NCBI RefSeq assembly: GCF_026013415.1
Contig: NZ_JAPDOK010000005.1
Location: forward strand, 186,001 to 250,000
Direction: 5' to 3'
DNA from: Sphingomonas caeni
Lineage (GTDB): Bacteria; Pseudomonadota; Alphaproteobacteria; Sphingomonadales; Sphingomonadaceae
DNA: 64,000 bases
Under the pieces are notes generated by a model. It had not been told where the DNA came from. It made no database searches and was given only the letters and a program-made list of their open reading frames with translations. A program made the position numbers and the translations under genes. Shown one piece after another: positions 52,822 to 62,658 of this stretch (positions are counted from its first letter, which is position 1; every line of letters begins with the position of its first letter).

Positions 52822-54537
52822 ATGGAGGCTCCCATCCGCACGATCCTGTTCCTCGCCGCCAGCGCGCTCGCGCTCGCCACGCCCGCGCTCGCCCAGACGC
52901 CGGGCAAGCCCCCGATCTCCGACCTCACCAAGGTTTCGGGCGGCGCCATCGCGCCCGAACGCGCGGCGCTGAGCCTCCAGCATGTCGATCTGGCGATCGA
53001 AGTCTTCCCGGACGCCCGCAAGCTCGCGGGCACCGCTACGCTCACCATCGCGACCAGCGCCCCGCAGAAGCTGCTCCAGGTCGATCTCGACAAGAACCTC
53101 CCCGTCAGCGCGATCAGCGTGGACGGCAAGCCGCTCAAGCCCGGCAGCTGGAGCAACCCGGAGGGCCGGCTGATGATCACCCTGCCCCGCCCGCTCAAGG
53201 CCGGGGCGAGCGTGGTGGTGAAGATCGTCTATGGCGGCGTGCCCCATGTCGCGGTCCGCGCGCCCTGGGACGACGGCATCGTCTGGTCGCGCACCCGCGA
53301 CGGCAAGCCCTGGATCGCCACCACTGCAGAGGGCTATGGCTGCGACCTGTTCTGGCCCTGCCTCGATTGGCCCCAGGGCGAGCCGAGCAAGGTCGATCTC
53401 CACATCACCGTCCCTGCGGGCCTCTCCGCCCCCTCGAACGGCACGCTGGTTGGCATCGACAAGCTCGCCGACGGCCGCACCACCTGGAACTGGCGCGCGC
53501 GCAGCCCCAATCCGTACAGCGTCGTGCTCAACATCGCGCCGTACAAGGAGATCACCCAGGTCTATCACAGCCGCTTCGGCAACAGCTTCCCGATGACCTA
53601 TTGGTACACCGGCGGCCGCGACGTGCTCGCGCAGGGGCTGTTCGACGAATTCGCCCCGACGGTCGATTTCTTCGAGGCCAATGTCGGCCCCTATCCGTGG
53701 GGCGACGAGAAGCTCGGCGTGGTCGAGACCCCGCATCTCGGCATGGAACACCAGACGATCAATGCGTACGGCAACAATTACGAGAAGGACTCGACCGGGT
53801 TCGACTGGCTGTTCCAGCACGAGCTGAGCCACGAATGGTTCGGCAATCAGGTCACGGTTTCCAACTGGGACGATTACTGGATTCACGAGGGCTACGCCCA
53901 ATACATGCAGCCCATGTACGGCCGCTGGCGCGAGGGCGAGGCGCGCTACGCGGTGATGATGCACGAATTCCGCATCCAGATCGCCAACAAGGCGCCGATC
54001 GTCTCCGGCCGGATCATGACCGAGGAACAGGTCTATGAGGAGGAGAATGGCGGCCCGGGCAGCGACATCTACGTCAAGGGCGCGTGGATGCTCCATACGC
54101 TTCGCAATACGATCGGCGACAAGGCCTTTTGGGAGGTCACCCGCCGCCTCGTCTATGGCCGCCCCGATCCCAAGCCCGGCAATTTCCAGCCGCGCTTCAG
54201 CTCGACCGCCGAATATATCAAGATCGTCAACGAGGTGACCGGCAAGGACTACGGCTGGTTCTTCGACGTCTATCTCTACCAGGCGGCCCTGCCCGAACTG
54301 GTCGAGCAACGCGATGGCGGCACGCTCACGCTCAGCTGGAAGGCGCCGAACGGCAAGCCCTTCCCGCTGCCCGTCGAAGTGCTGGTCGGCGACGAGGTCC
54401 GCCTCGTGCCGATGACCGGCGGCACCGCGAAGCTCGATGTCGGCGCCGGCACCCATGTCGTGGTCGATCCCGCCTCGCGCATCCTCAAGCGTTCGGTGGC
54501 GATCGAGGCCTATCAGCGGCGGATGGGCCGGCGATGA
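52822..54537 (+). CDS. M1 family metallopeptidase (aminopeptidase N-like), exported
   Basis: A 571-residue zinc peptidase. The signal peptide ends ALAQ at about residue 24. An N-terminal beta-sandwich precedes GMEHQTINAYG, the variant of the GAMEN substrate motif, and the zinc site HELSH (His333, His337) with Glu356 in WIHEGYAQ. It should remove N-terminal residues from peptides in the periplasm. It lacks the large C-terminal helical domain of aminopeptidase N. The start follows the preceding gene by only 5 bases, and its stop overlaps the methyltransferase gene, so the three are probably one transcript. Confidence 0.93.
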   Translation: MEAPIRTILFLAASALALATPALAQTPGKPPISDLTKVSGGAIAPERAALSLQHVDLAIEVFPDARKLAGTATLTIATSAPQKLLQVDLDKNLPVSAISVDGKPLKPGSWSNPEGRLMITLPRPLKAGASVVVKIVYGGVPHVAVRAPWDDGIVWSRTRDGKPWIATTAEGYGCDLFWPCLDWPQGEPSKVDLHITVPAGLSAPSNGTLVGIDKLADGRTTWNWRARSPNPYSVVLNIAPYKEITQVYHSRFGNSFPMTYWYTGGRDVLAQGLFDEFAPTVDFFEANVGPYPWGDEKLGVVETPHLGMEHQTINAYGNNYEKDSTGFDWLFQHELSHEWFGNQVTVSNWDDYWIHEGYAQYMQPMYGRWREGEARYAVMMHEFRIQIANKAPIVSGRIMTEEQVYEEENGGPGSDIYVKGAWMLHTLRNTIGDKAFWEVTRRLVYGRPDPKPGNFQPRFSSTAEYIKIVNEVTGKDYGWFFDVYLYQAALPELVEQRDGGTLTLSWKAPNGKPFPLPVEVLVGDEVRLVPMTGGTAKLDVGAGTHVVVDPASRILKRSVAIEAYQRRMGRR

Positions 54538-55142
54538 TCGGCCTGGTCGCGCCCCAGCCCGTCGGCCTGCCCGGTTTCCTCGCAATGGCGACCGGGCTGG
54601 CGGCCTTCTTCCTCAGCCTCTCCTTCGCACGGCGAAGCATGGGCGGCAGCGGCGGCGGCGAAGCGCGGGCCAAGCGGTCGGCGCTGTCGGTGCTCGGCAT
54701 CCTGATCCAGATGATCGGCTTCACCGTGGTCGGGATGGGGCCGCTCCGCGTCGAGCTGCCGCCCGACTCGCCGCTCGCGATCGGCGAGGGAGCCGCGGTG
54801 CTGGCGCTGGTCGGCTTCACCCTCGCCGTCTTCCTCGCCTCGACCCGCGCGATGGGCCGCAACTGGAGCCTGGTCGCGCGCACCCGCGAGGATCATGAGC
54901 TAGTGACCTGGGGCCCGTTCGCCTGGGTCCGCCATCCGATCTATGCCGGGCTGTTCGCCTTCATGCTCGCGCTGTCGCTCGCCTTCGGCCATTGGCGCGG
55001 GCTGATCGTCGGCGTGCCGCTCTACTGGCTCGGCACCGGGCTTCGCGTCGTCGAGGAGGAACGCCTGCTCCGCGCCCAGTTCGGCCCGGCCTATGACGCC
55101 TATGCCGCACGCGTGAAGCGCTTCGTGCCGGGGCTGGTCTAG
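54534..55142 (+). CDS. Isoprenylcysteine carboxyl methyltransferase-like membrane protein
   Basis: A 202-residue membrane protein with about five hydrophobic segments. The C-terminal motif GPFAWVRHPIYAG, followed by VVEEERLLRAQFGPAYDAYAARVKRFVP, is the signature of the ICMT/PEMT methyltransferase group, which uses S-adenosylmethionine. In bacteria the substrate is usually unknown. The ATG overlaps the peptidase stop (ATGA); the ends of this gene and the following MgtC-like gene overlap convergently by four bases. Confidence 0.9.
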   Translation: MIGLVAPQPVGLPGFLAMATGLAAFFLSLSFARRSMGGSGGGEARAKRSALSVLGILIQMIGFTVVGMGPLRVELPPDSPLAIGEGAAVLALVGFTLAVFLASTRAMGRNWSLVARTREDHELVTWGPFAWVRHPIYAGLFAFMLALSLAFGHWRGLIVGVPLYWLGTGLRVVEEERLLRAQFGPAYDAYAARVKRFVPGLV

Positions 55143-56395
55143 CCCAGCCAGCTTGCCAGCGCGATCCCCGCGACCGATGCCAGCACCGCCGCGAACAGGG
55201 GCGCCGATGCCGCCAGCCCCTTGCGCCCGCCGGCGCCGAACAGCGCCAGCAATGCCTTGATCAGCGTGTTGGCGAGGATCGGGATCGACAGTACCACCCC
55301 CGCCGTCCAGCCGTCTATCGCCCCCTCTGGCAGCCCCGCGAGCGTCACCACCGAAGCATCGACATCGAGCATGCCGGTCAGCCCGAGCAGCACCGCGATC
55401 CCCTGCTGCCCAAAGCGCTCGAGCGCCCAGCGCGCGACCACCGACAGGATCGCGAGCAGTCCGGCAAGGAGCAGCGCCGGACGGAAGTCCATCGGGTTGC
55501 CGAGCTTGACCTCTTCGGCGGCGCGTTCGCCCCGCGCGCGCCGCAGCGCCAGTCCGGCCATCAGCAGCGCCGCCGTCAGCGCGGGCAGCATCGTGATCGC
55601 CAGCGACCAGCTCGCAAAGGGCGCGAGCAGCGCGGCGAGCACCTGCACGCGCACGAACATCACCAGCGACGCCAGCGCGATCCCCGCGACCAGCGCCCCT
55701 TCCGCCCCGCTGCTCTCGCGCAGCCGCCGCGCATAGCTGAGCGTCACCGCGGTCGAGGAGACAAAGGCGCCGAAGATCGCGGTGACGAGGATGCCCCGCT
55801 CCGCCCCGAACCGCCGCGCCGCGACATAGCCCGCGAACGAGAAGCCGAGCAGGATCACCACCACCATCCACAACCGGCGCGGGTTCCAGGCGCCATACGG
55901 GCCAAAATCGGCGTCGGGCAGCAACGGCAGGATCACCAACGCGACGAGCGCGAAGCGCGCGACCGACTCGACCTCGGCCTCGCTCATCCCCTTGAGCAGG
56001 CCGTGGAGCCGACCGCGCGATACCAGCACGATCAGCGCCACGCCCGCCGCCGCAAATGCCTGGACGATCATCCCCGACGCCGCGAGATAGCCGAGCGCGA
56101 AGGTGAGGAAGGCCATCACCGTCGTGGTGGCCGACAGGCTCGCCTGCCGCCGGAGCATCGAGGCGTAGCCGAGCACGAGGCTGGCCGCGACGCCCGCGCC
56201 CACTATGGCGGCCAGCAGCGGCGGCAGCAGCGCGGCGATTCCGCCGGCCAGCCCGATCAGCGCGAAGGTGCGAAACCCGCTCACCCGCGCGCCATCGGCG
56301 AGTTCGCGCTGCCGCCAGCCGCGTTCGAGTCCGATCAGCAGCCCGATGGCAAGCGCCGCGGCCAGCGCGCGGAGGGTGGGGTCGATCTCCAGCAT
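55139..56395 (-). CDS. MgtC/SapB-type membrane protein with DUF4010
   Basis: A 418-residue polytopic protein. The N-terminal part LAAALAIGLLIGLERGWRQREL is the MgtC/SapB signature (GLxIGxERxxR), and the C-terminal half, with about seven further segments and GMLDVDASVVTLAGL, is the DUF4010 domain usually fused to it. The role is unknown; magnesium-related functions are known only for true MgtC. The ATG at 56395 is chosen over 56473 because the signature begins shortly after it. Confidence 0.88.
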   Translation of the reverse strand: MLEIDPTLRALAAALAIGLLIGLERGWRQRELADGARVSGFRTFALIGLAGGIAALLPPLLAAIVGAGVAASLVLGYASMLRRQASLSATTTVMAFLTFALGYLAASGMIVQAFAAAGVALIVLVSRGRLHGLLKGMSEAEVESVARFALVALVILPLLPDADFGPYGAWNPRRLWMVVVILLGFSFAGYVAARRFGAERGILVTAIFGAFVSSTAVTLSYARRLRESSGAEGALVAGIALASLVMFVRVQVLAALLAPFASWSLAITMLPALTAALLMAGLALRRARGERAAEEVKLGNPMDFRPALLLAGLLAILSVVARWALERFGQQGIAVLLGLTGMLDVDASVVTLAGLPEGAIDGWTAGVVLSIPILANTLIKALLALFGAGGRKGLAASAPLFAAVLASVAGIALASWLG

Positions 56396-56531
56396 CGGCC
56401 CATGGCTAGGGTCTGCCTGCGCCCGCGGCAATGCCGTTGCGCCGCCGACGCGGGAGCGGGCGCGCAATGGCACGAAGCAGGGGCCGGAAGCCGCGCCGCG
56501 CGGCTCCCCGATCCCCAGGCCTGGCTCGGCG

Positions 56532-57155
56532 TCAATCCCCGGCGGGCTTCAACGTCTTCGCCAGCACATAGGCGAACAGCAGCTGCCACGGCGAATAGAC
56601 CCAGAGCAGCCGCGTGAATGCGCTCGCAAAGCTCTCGTCCGCGCCGGTGGTCAGGTACATATAGACCCCGAAGCTGCCCAGGCCGGCAAGCAGCAGCCCG
56701 CCGAACGCCGCGAAGATCAGGGTCGGCGCACCCGGCTTGAGCATCCCGCAGACGGCGCACAAGGCCAGCGTTCCGAACGCCCCGGCCGCACCGCCGACAA
56801 GGCCCGGCAGCATCGGGTTTCCGCCCGGCGCCCGGACGCTGTCGGGATAGGCGTTGAACGCCAGCGCCACCGCCGCATAATGGAGCGCGGTGAAGCCGAT
56901 AACGAACACCGCCACCCGCATCCAGTTGGTCTGCTTGCGCTCCGCCCAGAGCAGCGGGAGCACATACAGTGGCGTCATCCACACATTGCCCTTGTCGATC
57001 GACGCAAGAAGCGCAAAGGCCAGGCCGCCAAGGTAGAGCAGATGGCCCAGGACGAGCCACTTGATCGTCTCGATCGCGACCGAATCGAGCTCAAGATCGA
57101 AGGCCGAGTGATACTCCCGGCCATTTTCCTCATGGATGATCAGATCATCAGACAT
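56532..57155 (-). CDS. Hypothetical membrane protein A, flanking the NCS1 permease
   Basis: A 207-residue protein with a soluble N-terminus and about five or six hydrophobic segments (WLVLGHLLYLGGLAFALL, MTPLYVLPLLW, VAVFVIGFTALHYAAVALAF, AGAFGTLALCAVCGML, TLIFAAFGGLLLAGLGSFGVY, LLFAYVLAKTL). No family recognised. It shares layout and short motifs with the 240-residue protein at 58768-59490 on the other side of the permease gene, so the two are probably distant paralogues. The ribosome site CGGGAGAAGACC precedes the ATG. Confidence 0.75.
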   Translation of the reverse strand: MSDDLIIHEENGREYHSAFDLELDSVAIETIKWLVLGHLLYLGGLAFALLASIDKGNVWMTPLYVLPLLWAERKQTNWMRVAVFVIGFTALHYAAVALAFNAYPDSVRAPGGNPMLPGLVGGAAGAFGTLALCAVCGMLKPGAPTLIFAAFGGLLLAGLGSFGVYMYLTTGADESFASAFTRLLWVYSPWQLLFAYVLAKTLKPAGD

Positions 57156-57289
57156 CGGTCTTCTCCCGCATCCGATTACTGTGCGCATTGTGCGCCTCAT
57201 CAGGCCCAAGGTCAAATCATCCCGCACCCTTGCGGTGCGCGCCCGAACGGGGGAAACTCGGGCGAAATCGCCGCTCGAGGGGGAATGAA

Positions 57290-58744
57290 ATGGCGGACGA
57301 AAGCCTGTGGAATCCCGATCTCGCGCCTACCGGGCCGGAGCAGCGGACGTGGCGCTGGTATCACTATGCCGCTTTATGGGTCGGCATGGTCGTGGCGGTG
57401 CCGGCATGGATGCTCGCGGCCGGGCTGATCGGCGAGGGCATGTCCGCCGGCCAGGCGGCGCTGACGGTGCTGCTCGGCAACGTCATCGTGCTGATCCCGA
57501 TGCTGCTGATCGGCCATGCGGGCGCGCGGCACGGCATTCCCTATGCGGTGCTGGTGCGCAGCTCGTTCGGGACGATCGGCGCGCGTCTCCCTGCGCTCGC
57601 CCGCGCCCTGGTCGCGTGCGGCTGGTACGGCATCCAGACCTGGATCGGCGGCGAGGCGCTGCTGACCCTGCTGGGCATCTTCCTGGGCGCGGATCTGCGC
57701 GGCTCGCCCCTCCCCGTGCTCGGGATCGGCATCGGACAATTGCTCGCGTTTCTCGCCTTCTGGAGCCTCCAGCTCTTCTTCGTCCGCAAGGGCCTCACCA
57801 CGATCCGCCGGCTCGAGACCTGGACCGCGCCGGTCAAACTGCTCGTCTGCGTCGCCCTGGTCTGGTGGGCGGTGGATGCGGCGGGCGGCCTCGGCCCGAT
57901 CCTCTCCGCTCCCTCCGCCTTCGCCGCCGGCGGCGCGAAGGAGGGGCAGTTCTGGACGATCTTCTGGCCCGCGCTCACCGCGATGGTCGGCTATTGGGCG
58001 ACGCTCGCGCTCAACATCCCCGATTTCACCCGCTTCGCGCACAGCCAGCGCGACCAGATTGTCGGCCAGTCGCTCGGCCTGCCGCCGATGATGGGGCTGA
58101 TCGCGCTCGCCAGCGTGATCACCACCTCGGCGACGGTCGTCATCTATGGCGAGGCGATCTGGGACCCGGTCAAGCTGTCGGGCATGCTCGCGGGGCCGTT
58201 CGTGCTGCTCGGGCTGGTGGTGATCAGCATCGACACCATCTCGTGCAACATCGCCGCGAACATGGTCTCCTCGGCGTACGACTTCTCGTCGCTGAGCCCC
58301 AGCCGGATCAGCTATCGCACCGGCGGCATGATCACCGCGCTGATCTGCATCGTGATCATGCCGTGGAAGCTGCTCGAGTCGTCGGGCGGCTACATCTTCG
58401 TCTGGCTCGGCGGCTATGGCGCGCTGCTCGGGCCGATCGCGGGCATATTGATCGCCGATTACTGGCTGATCCGCCGCACCCGGATCGACGTCGATGCGCT
58501 CTACCGCGCCGATGGCCGCTACGCCTATCGCTCGGGCTGGAACCCGGCCGCGCTGATCGCCTTCGCCGCGGGCGTGCTGCCCAACCTGCCGGGCTTCCTC
58601 CACACCGCCGTCCCCTCGTCCTTCGCATTCATCGGCGAGCCGTGGAATGCGATCTACACCTGGGCCTGGTTCATCGGGCTGGCGATCGCGCTGATCGTCT
58701 ACACGCTGCTGATGCGGGGCCAAAGGGAGGGAAAAGATGCGTGA
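57290..58744 (+). CDS. NCS1 family nucleobase/hydantoin permease
   Basis: A 484-residue transporter with twelve membrane segments of the nucleobase:cation symporter-1 family (allantoin, cytosine, uracil or hydantoin carriers). The start NPDLAPTGPEQRTWRWYHYAALWVGM, the GWYGIQTWIGGEAL segment and ALNIPDFTRFA are diagnostic. The substrate is not certain; no catabolic genes for hydantoins or pyrimidines are adjacent. The ATG at 57290 has GAGGGGGAATGAA before it; a frame extending to 57188 is not needed. It lies between two probable paralogous membrane protein genes. Confidence 0.92.
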   Translation: MADESLWNPDLAPTGPEQRTWRWYHYAALWVGMVVAVPAWMLAAGLIGEGMSAGQAALTVLLGNVIVLIPMLLIGHAGARHGIPYAVLVRSSFGTIGARLPALARALVACGWYGIQTWIGGEALLTLLGIFLGADLRGSPLPVLGIGIGQLLAFLAFWSLQLFFVRKGLTTIRRLETWTAPVKLLVCVALVWWAVDAAGGLGPILSAPSAFAAGGAKEGQFWTIFWPALTAMVGYWATLALNIPDFTRFAHSQRDQIVGQSLGLPPMMGLIALASVITTSATVVIYGEAIWDPVKLSGMLAGPFVLLGLVVISIDTISCNIAANMVSSAYDFSSLSPSRISYRTGGMITALICIVIMPWKLLESSGGYIFVWLGGYGALLGPIAGILIADYWLIRRTRIDVDALYRADGRYAYRSGWNPAALIAFAAGVLPNLPGFLHTAVPSSFAFIGEPWNAIYTWAWFIGLAIALIVYTLLMRGQREGKDA

Positions 58745-58767
58745 ATTGAAGCCGTTCGCCGCCGCGA

Positions 58768-59490
58768 TCAACTGGCCGGAGGCGTTCCGCCAGCCGCTGC
58801 CCTGCGCGGCGCGTGCGGCGGCCGCATCAGCCAGGCGAGGGCGAAGGCGAACGCCGCCTGCCACGAGAGGTGAACGCTCTCGAAACCGATGATCAGCCGC
58901 TCGCTGTCATGCGACGCCGCGATCAGGTCGGGCCCGGCGAACAGCACCGCCTGCCCCAACCCCGCCGCGCCGATCGCGCCGAGCAGCAGCGTGAAGAAGC
59001 TCATCGCCGCCAGCTCCGCCCGCCGCCGCGGGGCGAGCCGCACCACGAACAGGCCGGCAAAGGCGAGCACCGCGCCCGTCACCCCGCCCCACGCCCCGCT
59101 CGCCAGCGCGCGGAAGAAGGTGCCTCCGGTATCGATCGGATCGAAGTTCGACATCAGATGGTAGAAAGCGAGATAGATCGCCGCCATGTGCACCGCGGGC
59201 ACGATCAGCAGAAAATAGACCAGCCGCCGCAGCCGTCCCGGCCGGTGCAATGTCCGCAGCACGAAGGGCAGCCCGAACGTCGGCGTCAGATAGAAGCTCG
59301 GCCCGATGAACGGCGAGATGATATCGTCGGGCCGCCCCTTGATCGCCACGAGCAGCAGCAGCGCGTAGAGCAGGACGCCGCCGAGCAGCCAGCGGAACGC
59401 GGTGGAGAAGCGGATGCCGCGATACGGCAACAGCCAGCCCTCGCGCGCCGGCGCGGCCATCCCTTCCTTCTCAGCCGCGCGCTCGGTCAT
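58768..59490 (-). CDS. Hypothetical membrane protein B, flanking the NCS1 permease
   Basis: A 240-residue protein with about six hydrophobic segments. It mirrors protein A at 56532-57155: a first segment WLLGGVLLYALLLLV, then FGLPFVL, VHMAAIYLAF, GGVTGAVLAFAGLFVV, and a final SWQAAFAFALAWL close to A's PWQLLFAYVLA. No known family. The start at 59490 (MTERAAEKEG) has GGAGG at a rather long distance; a GTG at 59508 is the alternative. The C-terminal tail is basic and proline/alanine-rich. Confidence 0.75.
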   Translation of the reverse strand: MTERAAEKEGMAAPAREGWLLPYRGIRFSTAFRWLLGGVLLYALLLLVAIKGRPDDIISPFIGPSFYLTPTFGLPFVLRTLHRPGRLRRLVYFLLIVPAVHMAAIYLAFYHLMSNFDPIDTGGTFFRALASGAWGGVTGAVLAFAGLFVVRLAPRRRAELAAMSFFTLLLGAIGAAGLGQAVLFAGPDLIAASHDSERLIIGFESVHLSWQAAFAFALAWLMRPPHAPRRAAAGGTPPAS

Positions 59491-59556
59491 TTGGGGTTCA
59501 TCCTCCACGCGGGAGACTATTCGAGGGCTTTGGCGGAATCGAGGCGGGGGAGCGCA

Positions 59557-60402
59557 ATGATGGGAATCAAATGGGTTGCCGTCGCGCTGTCGCTGAGCAC
59601 CGCAACGCCCGCCGCAGCACAGGCCCTGTTCGGCTGGAGCGGCAGCTGGGAAATCACGCAGGATCGCGGCAGCTGCACGCTACGCCACGTCGCGAAAGAC
59701 CCTGCCGCCACCGAGATCGCCATCACCCGATGGACCCGGGGCTGGATGCATGTCAGCCTTGCGGCGAAGGCCACGGGCTGGCCCTTCGATCCCGCAACCT
59801 CCCCGCGCCTCCTGCTGATCGTGGACGGGGTTGCGTTCTCGAGGGGCTCCGAATCACTTAGCGGCGACGCGGTACGTAACGGCTTCACGACGAGTTTGTG
59901 GGGAGAGGATTTCACCAAATTGCTCGCCGCCCGCACGATCATATTCCGATCCTACCCCTCCGAGCGTGAAGTGAGCCTCACCTTGCCGCCGAGCGCGTTC
60001 GCGGAACGCGATCTCGAACGCTGCCTTGCCGACGCCAGGATCAAGGAGCGCGGATCGGGCGCCACCGTGGTGACGCCTCCGCGCTTGCGGGGGAGGCAGG
60101 AAAATCTGATGACGCCGGACGATTATCCCGGGTCCGCGATACGAACGCAGACGAGTGGAACGGTAACTGTCCGACTGACCGTCACTGCCTATGGCTATGC
60201 CAGCGATTGCGCAGTGATCGCGTCCTCCGGAAGCGAGGTGCTCGACAAGGCGACTTGCGGGATCTACTCGCGCCGCGCCCGTTTCGAGCCGGCGCTGGAC
60301 GCTCAGGGCCGAGCGACCGCCGGCAGCTACGGCTTTACCAAGCAATGGGTCGCGCCGCCGCTTCCGCCGGTCATGTACGCTCCAAGCACGATAAAACGGT
60401 AG
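59557..60402 (+). CDS. Exported protein with C-terminal TonB-like domain
   Basis: A 281-residue protein with a signal peptide ending PAAAQA (about residue 22). The final 95 residues (ENLMTPDDYPGSAIRTQTSGTVTVRLTV, then CAVIASSGSEVLDKATCGIYSRRARFEPALD, given as pattern) form a TonB C-terminal-type domain; there is no N-terminal TonB anchor and no proline-rich spacer, so it is not a canonical TonB. The preceding 150 residues are unknown. Such proteins are common in sphingomonads. Start with tandem ATGs behind GGCGGGGGAGC. Confidence 0.85.
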   Translation: MMGIKWVAVALSLSTATPAAAQALFGWSGSWEITQDRGSCTLRHVAKDPAATEIAITRWTRGWMHVSLAAKATGWPFDPATSPRLLLIVDGVAFSRGSESLSGDAVRNGFTTSLWGEDFTKLLAARTIIFRSYPSEREVSLTLPPSAFAERDLERCLADARIKERGSGATVVTPPRLRGRQENLMTPDDYPGSAIRTQTSGTVTVRLTVTAYGYASDCAVIASSGSEVLDKATCGIYSRRARFEPALDAQGRATAGSYGFTKQWVAPPLPPVMYAPSTIKR

Positions 60403-60410
60403 CGCGAACG

Positions 60411-60436
60411 AAAAGGGCGCCGCTTTCGCGACGCCC
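60411..60436 (-). terminator. Probable clpX terminator
   Basis: On the minus strand a GC-rich stem (GGGCGTCGC with GCGGCGCCC, one mismatch) around GAAA is followed by TTTTCG, 27 bases after the clpX stop. Confidence 0.7.
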
Positions 60437-60462
60437 CGTTCGTCAGGCCCATGGCAAGGCGA

Positions 60463-61719
60463 TCAGCCCGCCTTTTCCTTCTTGGCATAGACGCGCACCG
60501 GCTCCTTCGTGCCGCCGACCACGTCCTTGTCCACCATCACCTCGTCGACGCCGTCCATGCTGGGCAGGTCGAACATCGTGTCGAGCAGGATCGCCTCGAG
60601 GATCGAGCGGAGGCCGCGCGCGCCGGTCTTGCGCTCGATCGCCTTTTTCGAGATCGCCACCAGCGCGTCGTCGTTGAAGCCGAGCCGGACCTGCTCCATG
60701 TCGAACAGCTTCTGATACTGCTTCACCAGCGCGTTCTTGGGCTCGGTGAGAATCTTCATCAGCGCATCGACATCGAGATCCTCGAGCGTTGCGATCACCG
60801 GCAGGCGGCCAACGAATTCGGGGATCAGCCCGAACTTGAGCAGATCCTCGGGCTCGACCTGCTTGAGAGTCTCGCCGGTGCGGCGCTCGTCGGGCGCGGC
60901 GACATGCGCGCCGAAGCCGATCGACTTGCCCTGGAGGCGGTCGCCGATGATCTTCTCGAGGCCCGAAAAGGCGCCGCCGCAGATGAACAGGATGTTGGTC
61001 GTATCGACCTGGAGGAATTCCTGCTGCGGATGCTTGCGCCCGCCCTGCGGCGGAACGCTCGCGGTGGTGCCTTCCATCAGCTTGAGCAGCGCCTGCTGGA
61101 CGCCCTCACCCGAAACGTCGCGGGTGATCGAGGGATTCTCGGCCTTGCGCGAAATCTTGTCGATCTCGTCGATATAGACGATCCCGCGCTGCGCCCGCTC
61201 GACATTATAGTCCGAGGCCTGGAGCAGCTTGAGGATGATGTTCTCGACATCCTCGCCGACATAGCCCGCCTCGGTCAGCGTGGTCGCATCGGCCATGGTG
61301 AAGGGCACGTCGAGGATGCGCGCCAGCGTCTGCGCCAGCAGCGTCTTGCCGCAGCCGGTGGGGCCGACGAGCAGGATGTTCGACTTGGCGAGCTCGACAT
61401 CCGCGCCCTTGGCGCCGTGATTGAGCCGCTTGTAATGGTTGTGCACCGCGACCGAGAGCACGCGCTTCGCCTGCTTCTGCCCGATCACATAATCGTCGAG
61501 CACGTCGCAGATTTCCTGCGGCGTGGGGACGCCGCCGTCCTTCTTGGAGACGAGCGACGACTTGGTCTCTTCGCGGATGATGTCGTTGCAGAGCTCGACG
61601 CACTCGTCGCAGATGAACACGGTCGGGCCCGCGATGAGCTTGCGCACCTCGTGCTGCGACTTTCCGCAGAACGAGCAATAGAGCGTGCTCTTCGAGTCAC
61701 CGCCGCTTAGCTTGGTCAT
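60463..61719 (-). CDS. clpX: ClpX, ATPase subunit of the ClpXP protease
   Basis: A 418-residue AAA+ unfoldase. The N-terminal zinc domain has Cys15, Cys18, Cys37 and Cys40; the ATPase has [24 protein letters not shown] and GRLPVIATL. It unfolds tagged proteins and feeds them to ClpP. Length and motifs are standard. It lies 159 bases downstream of clpP on the same strand. Confidence 0.98.
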   Translation of the reverse strand: MTKLSGGDSKSTLYCSFCGKSQHEVRKLIAGPTVFICDECVELCNDIIREETKSSLVSKKDGGVPTPQEICDVLDDYVIGQKQAKRVLSVAVHNHYKRLNHGAKGADVELAKSNILLVGPTGCGKTLLAQTLARILDVPFTMADATTLTEAGYVGEDVENIILKLLQASDYNVERAQRGIVYIDEIDKISRKAENPSITRDVSGEGVQQALLKLMEGTTASVPPQGGRKHPQQEFLQVDTTNILFICGGAFSGLEKIIGDRLQGKSIGFGAHVAAPDERRTGETLKQVEPEDLLKFGLIPEFVGRLPVIATLEDLDVDALMKILTEPKNALVKQYQKLFDMEQVRLGFNDDALVAISKKAIERKTGARGLRSILEAILLDTMFDLPSMDGVDEVMVDKDVVGGTKEPVRVYAKKEKAG

Positions 61720-61878
61720 TCAAATCCATCCTTTACGCGCCGAACGCGTACCGCCACCCGCTATCCTACACGCGGGTGGCTGTCCGGCAATCCAAAATCG
61801 GGCCGCTTCCGACGAGTTCCGCCCCACCGGGGCACGGCTGCAACACTTCATCTAAGTGACGGTTGTAGCCGAGCTTCC

Positions 61879-62520
61879 TTAAGCAGGTCCTGACGCCTCG
61901 TCAGTAGGCGCGGGACGCTTGTCGAACACTTCATCGACAACGCCGAACGCCTTGGCTTCATCGGCCTCGAAGAAGCTGTCGCGATCCATCACCTGCTCGA
62001 TCCGCTCGATCGGCTGACCCGTATACTTCGAATAGAGCGCGTTCATCCGCGCGCGGATGCGCAGGATTTCCTTCGCCTGGATCTCGATGTCCGACGCCAT
62101 GCCCTGCGCGCCGCCCGAGGGCTGGTGGAGCATGATGCGGGCGTTGGTGAGCGCCACGCGCATCCCCGGTTCGCCGCTCGCGAGCAGGAAGCTCCCCATC
62201 GACGCCGCCTGGCCGATGCACACCGTGCCGACCTTGGGACGGATATATTGCATCGTGTCGTGGATCGCCATGCCCGCGGTCACCACGCCGCCGGGCGAAT
62301 TGATGTACATCCAGATGTCCTTCTTCGGGTTTTCGGACTCGAGGAAGAGCAGCTGGGCGGTGATCAGCGAGGCCATATGGTCCTCGACCCCGCCGGTGAT
62401 GAACACTATGCGCTCGCGCAACAGGCGCGAATAGATGTCGAAGCTCCGCTCGCCGCGGCTCGATTGCTCGATGACGATGGGAACCAGGCCGTCGGTGACT
62501 TCGCTGTGAAGCGGATGCAT
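61879..62520 (-). CDS. clpP: ClpP protease subunit
   Basis: A 213-residue serine protease with the catalytic triad Ser107 (IGQAASMGS), His132 (MLHQPSGG) and Asp181 (VMDRDSFF). It forms the tetradecameric chamber of ClpXP/ClpAP. Length and N-terminus ([22 protein letters not shown]) are typical. clpX follows on the same strand; the trigger factor gene often found before clpP is not in view, since an unrelated reductase gene diverges from here. Confidence 0.98.
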   Translation of the reverse strand: MHPLHSEVTDGLVPIVIEQSSRGERSFDIYSRLLRERIVFITGGVEDHMASLITAQLLFLESENPKKDIWMYINSPGGVVTAGMAIHDTMQYIRPKVGTVCIGQAASMGSFLLASGEPGMRVALTNARIMLHQPSGGAQGMASDIEIQAKEILRIRARMNALYSKYTGQPIERIEQVMDRDSFFEADEAKAFGVVDEVFDKRPAPTDEASGPA

Positions 62521-62658
62521 GGGAAATTTCTCGTTTGTCGTTTTGCCCGGGGCCTACATCGGCGCTCGGATTGCGGGGCGCAAGGGGGGAAGACGGTCAA
62601 CGGGCTCGCTTAACGCCGGGGACTTGCCCGAGCGCCCGAGCGGGCGCACATCGTTACG

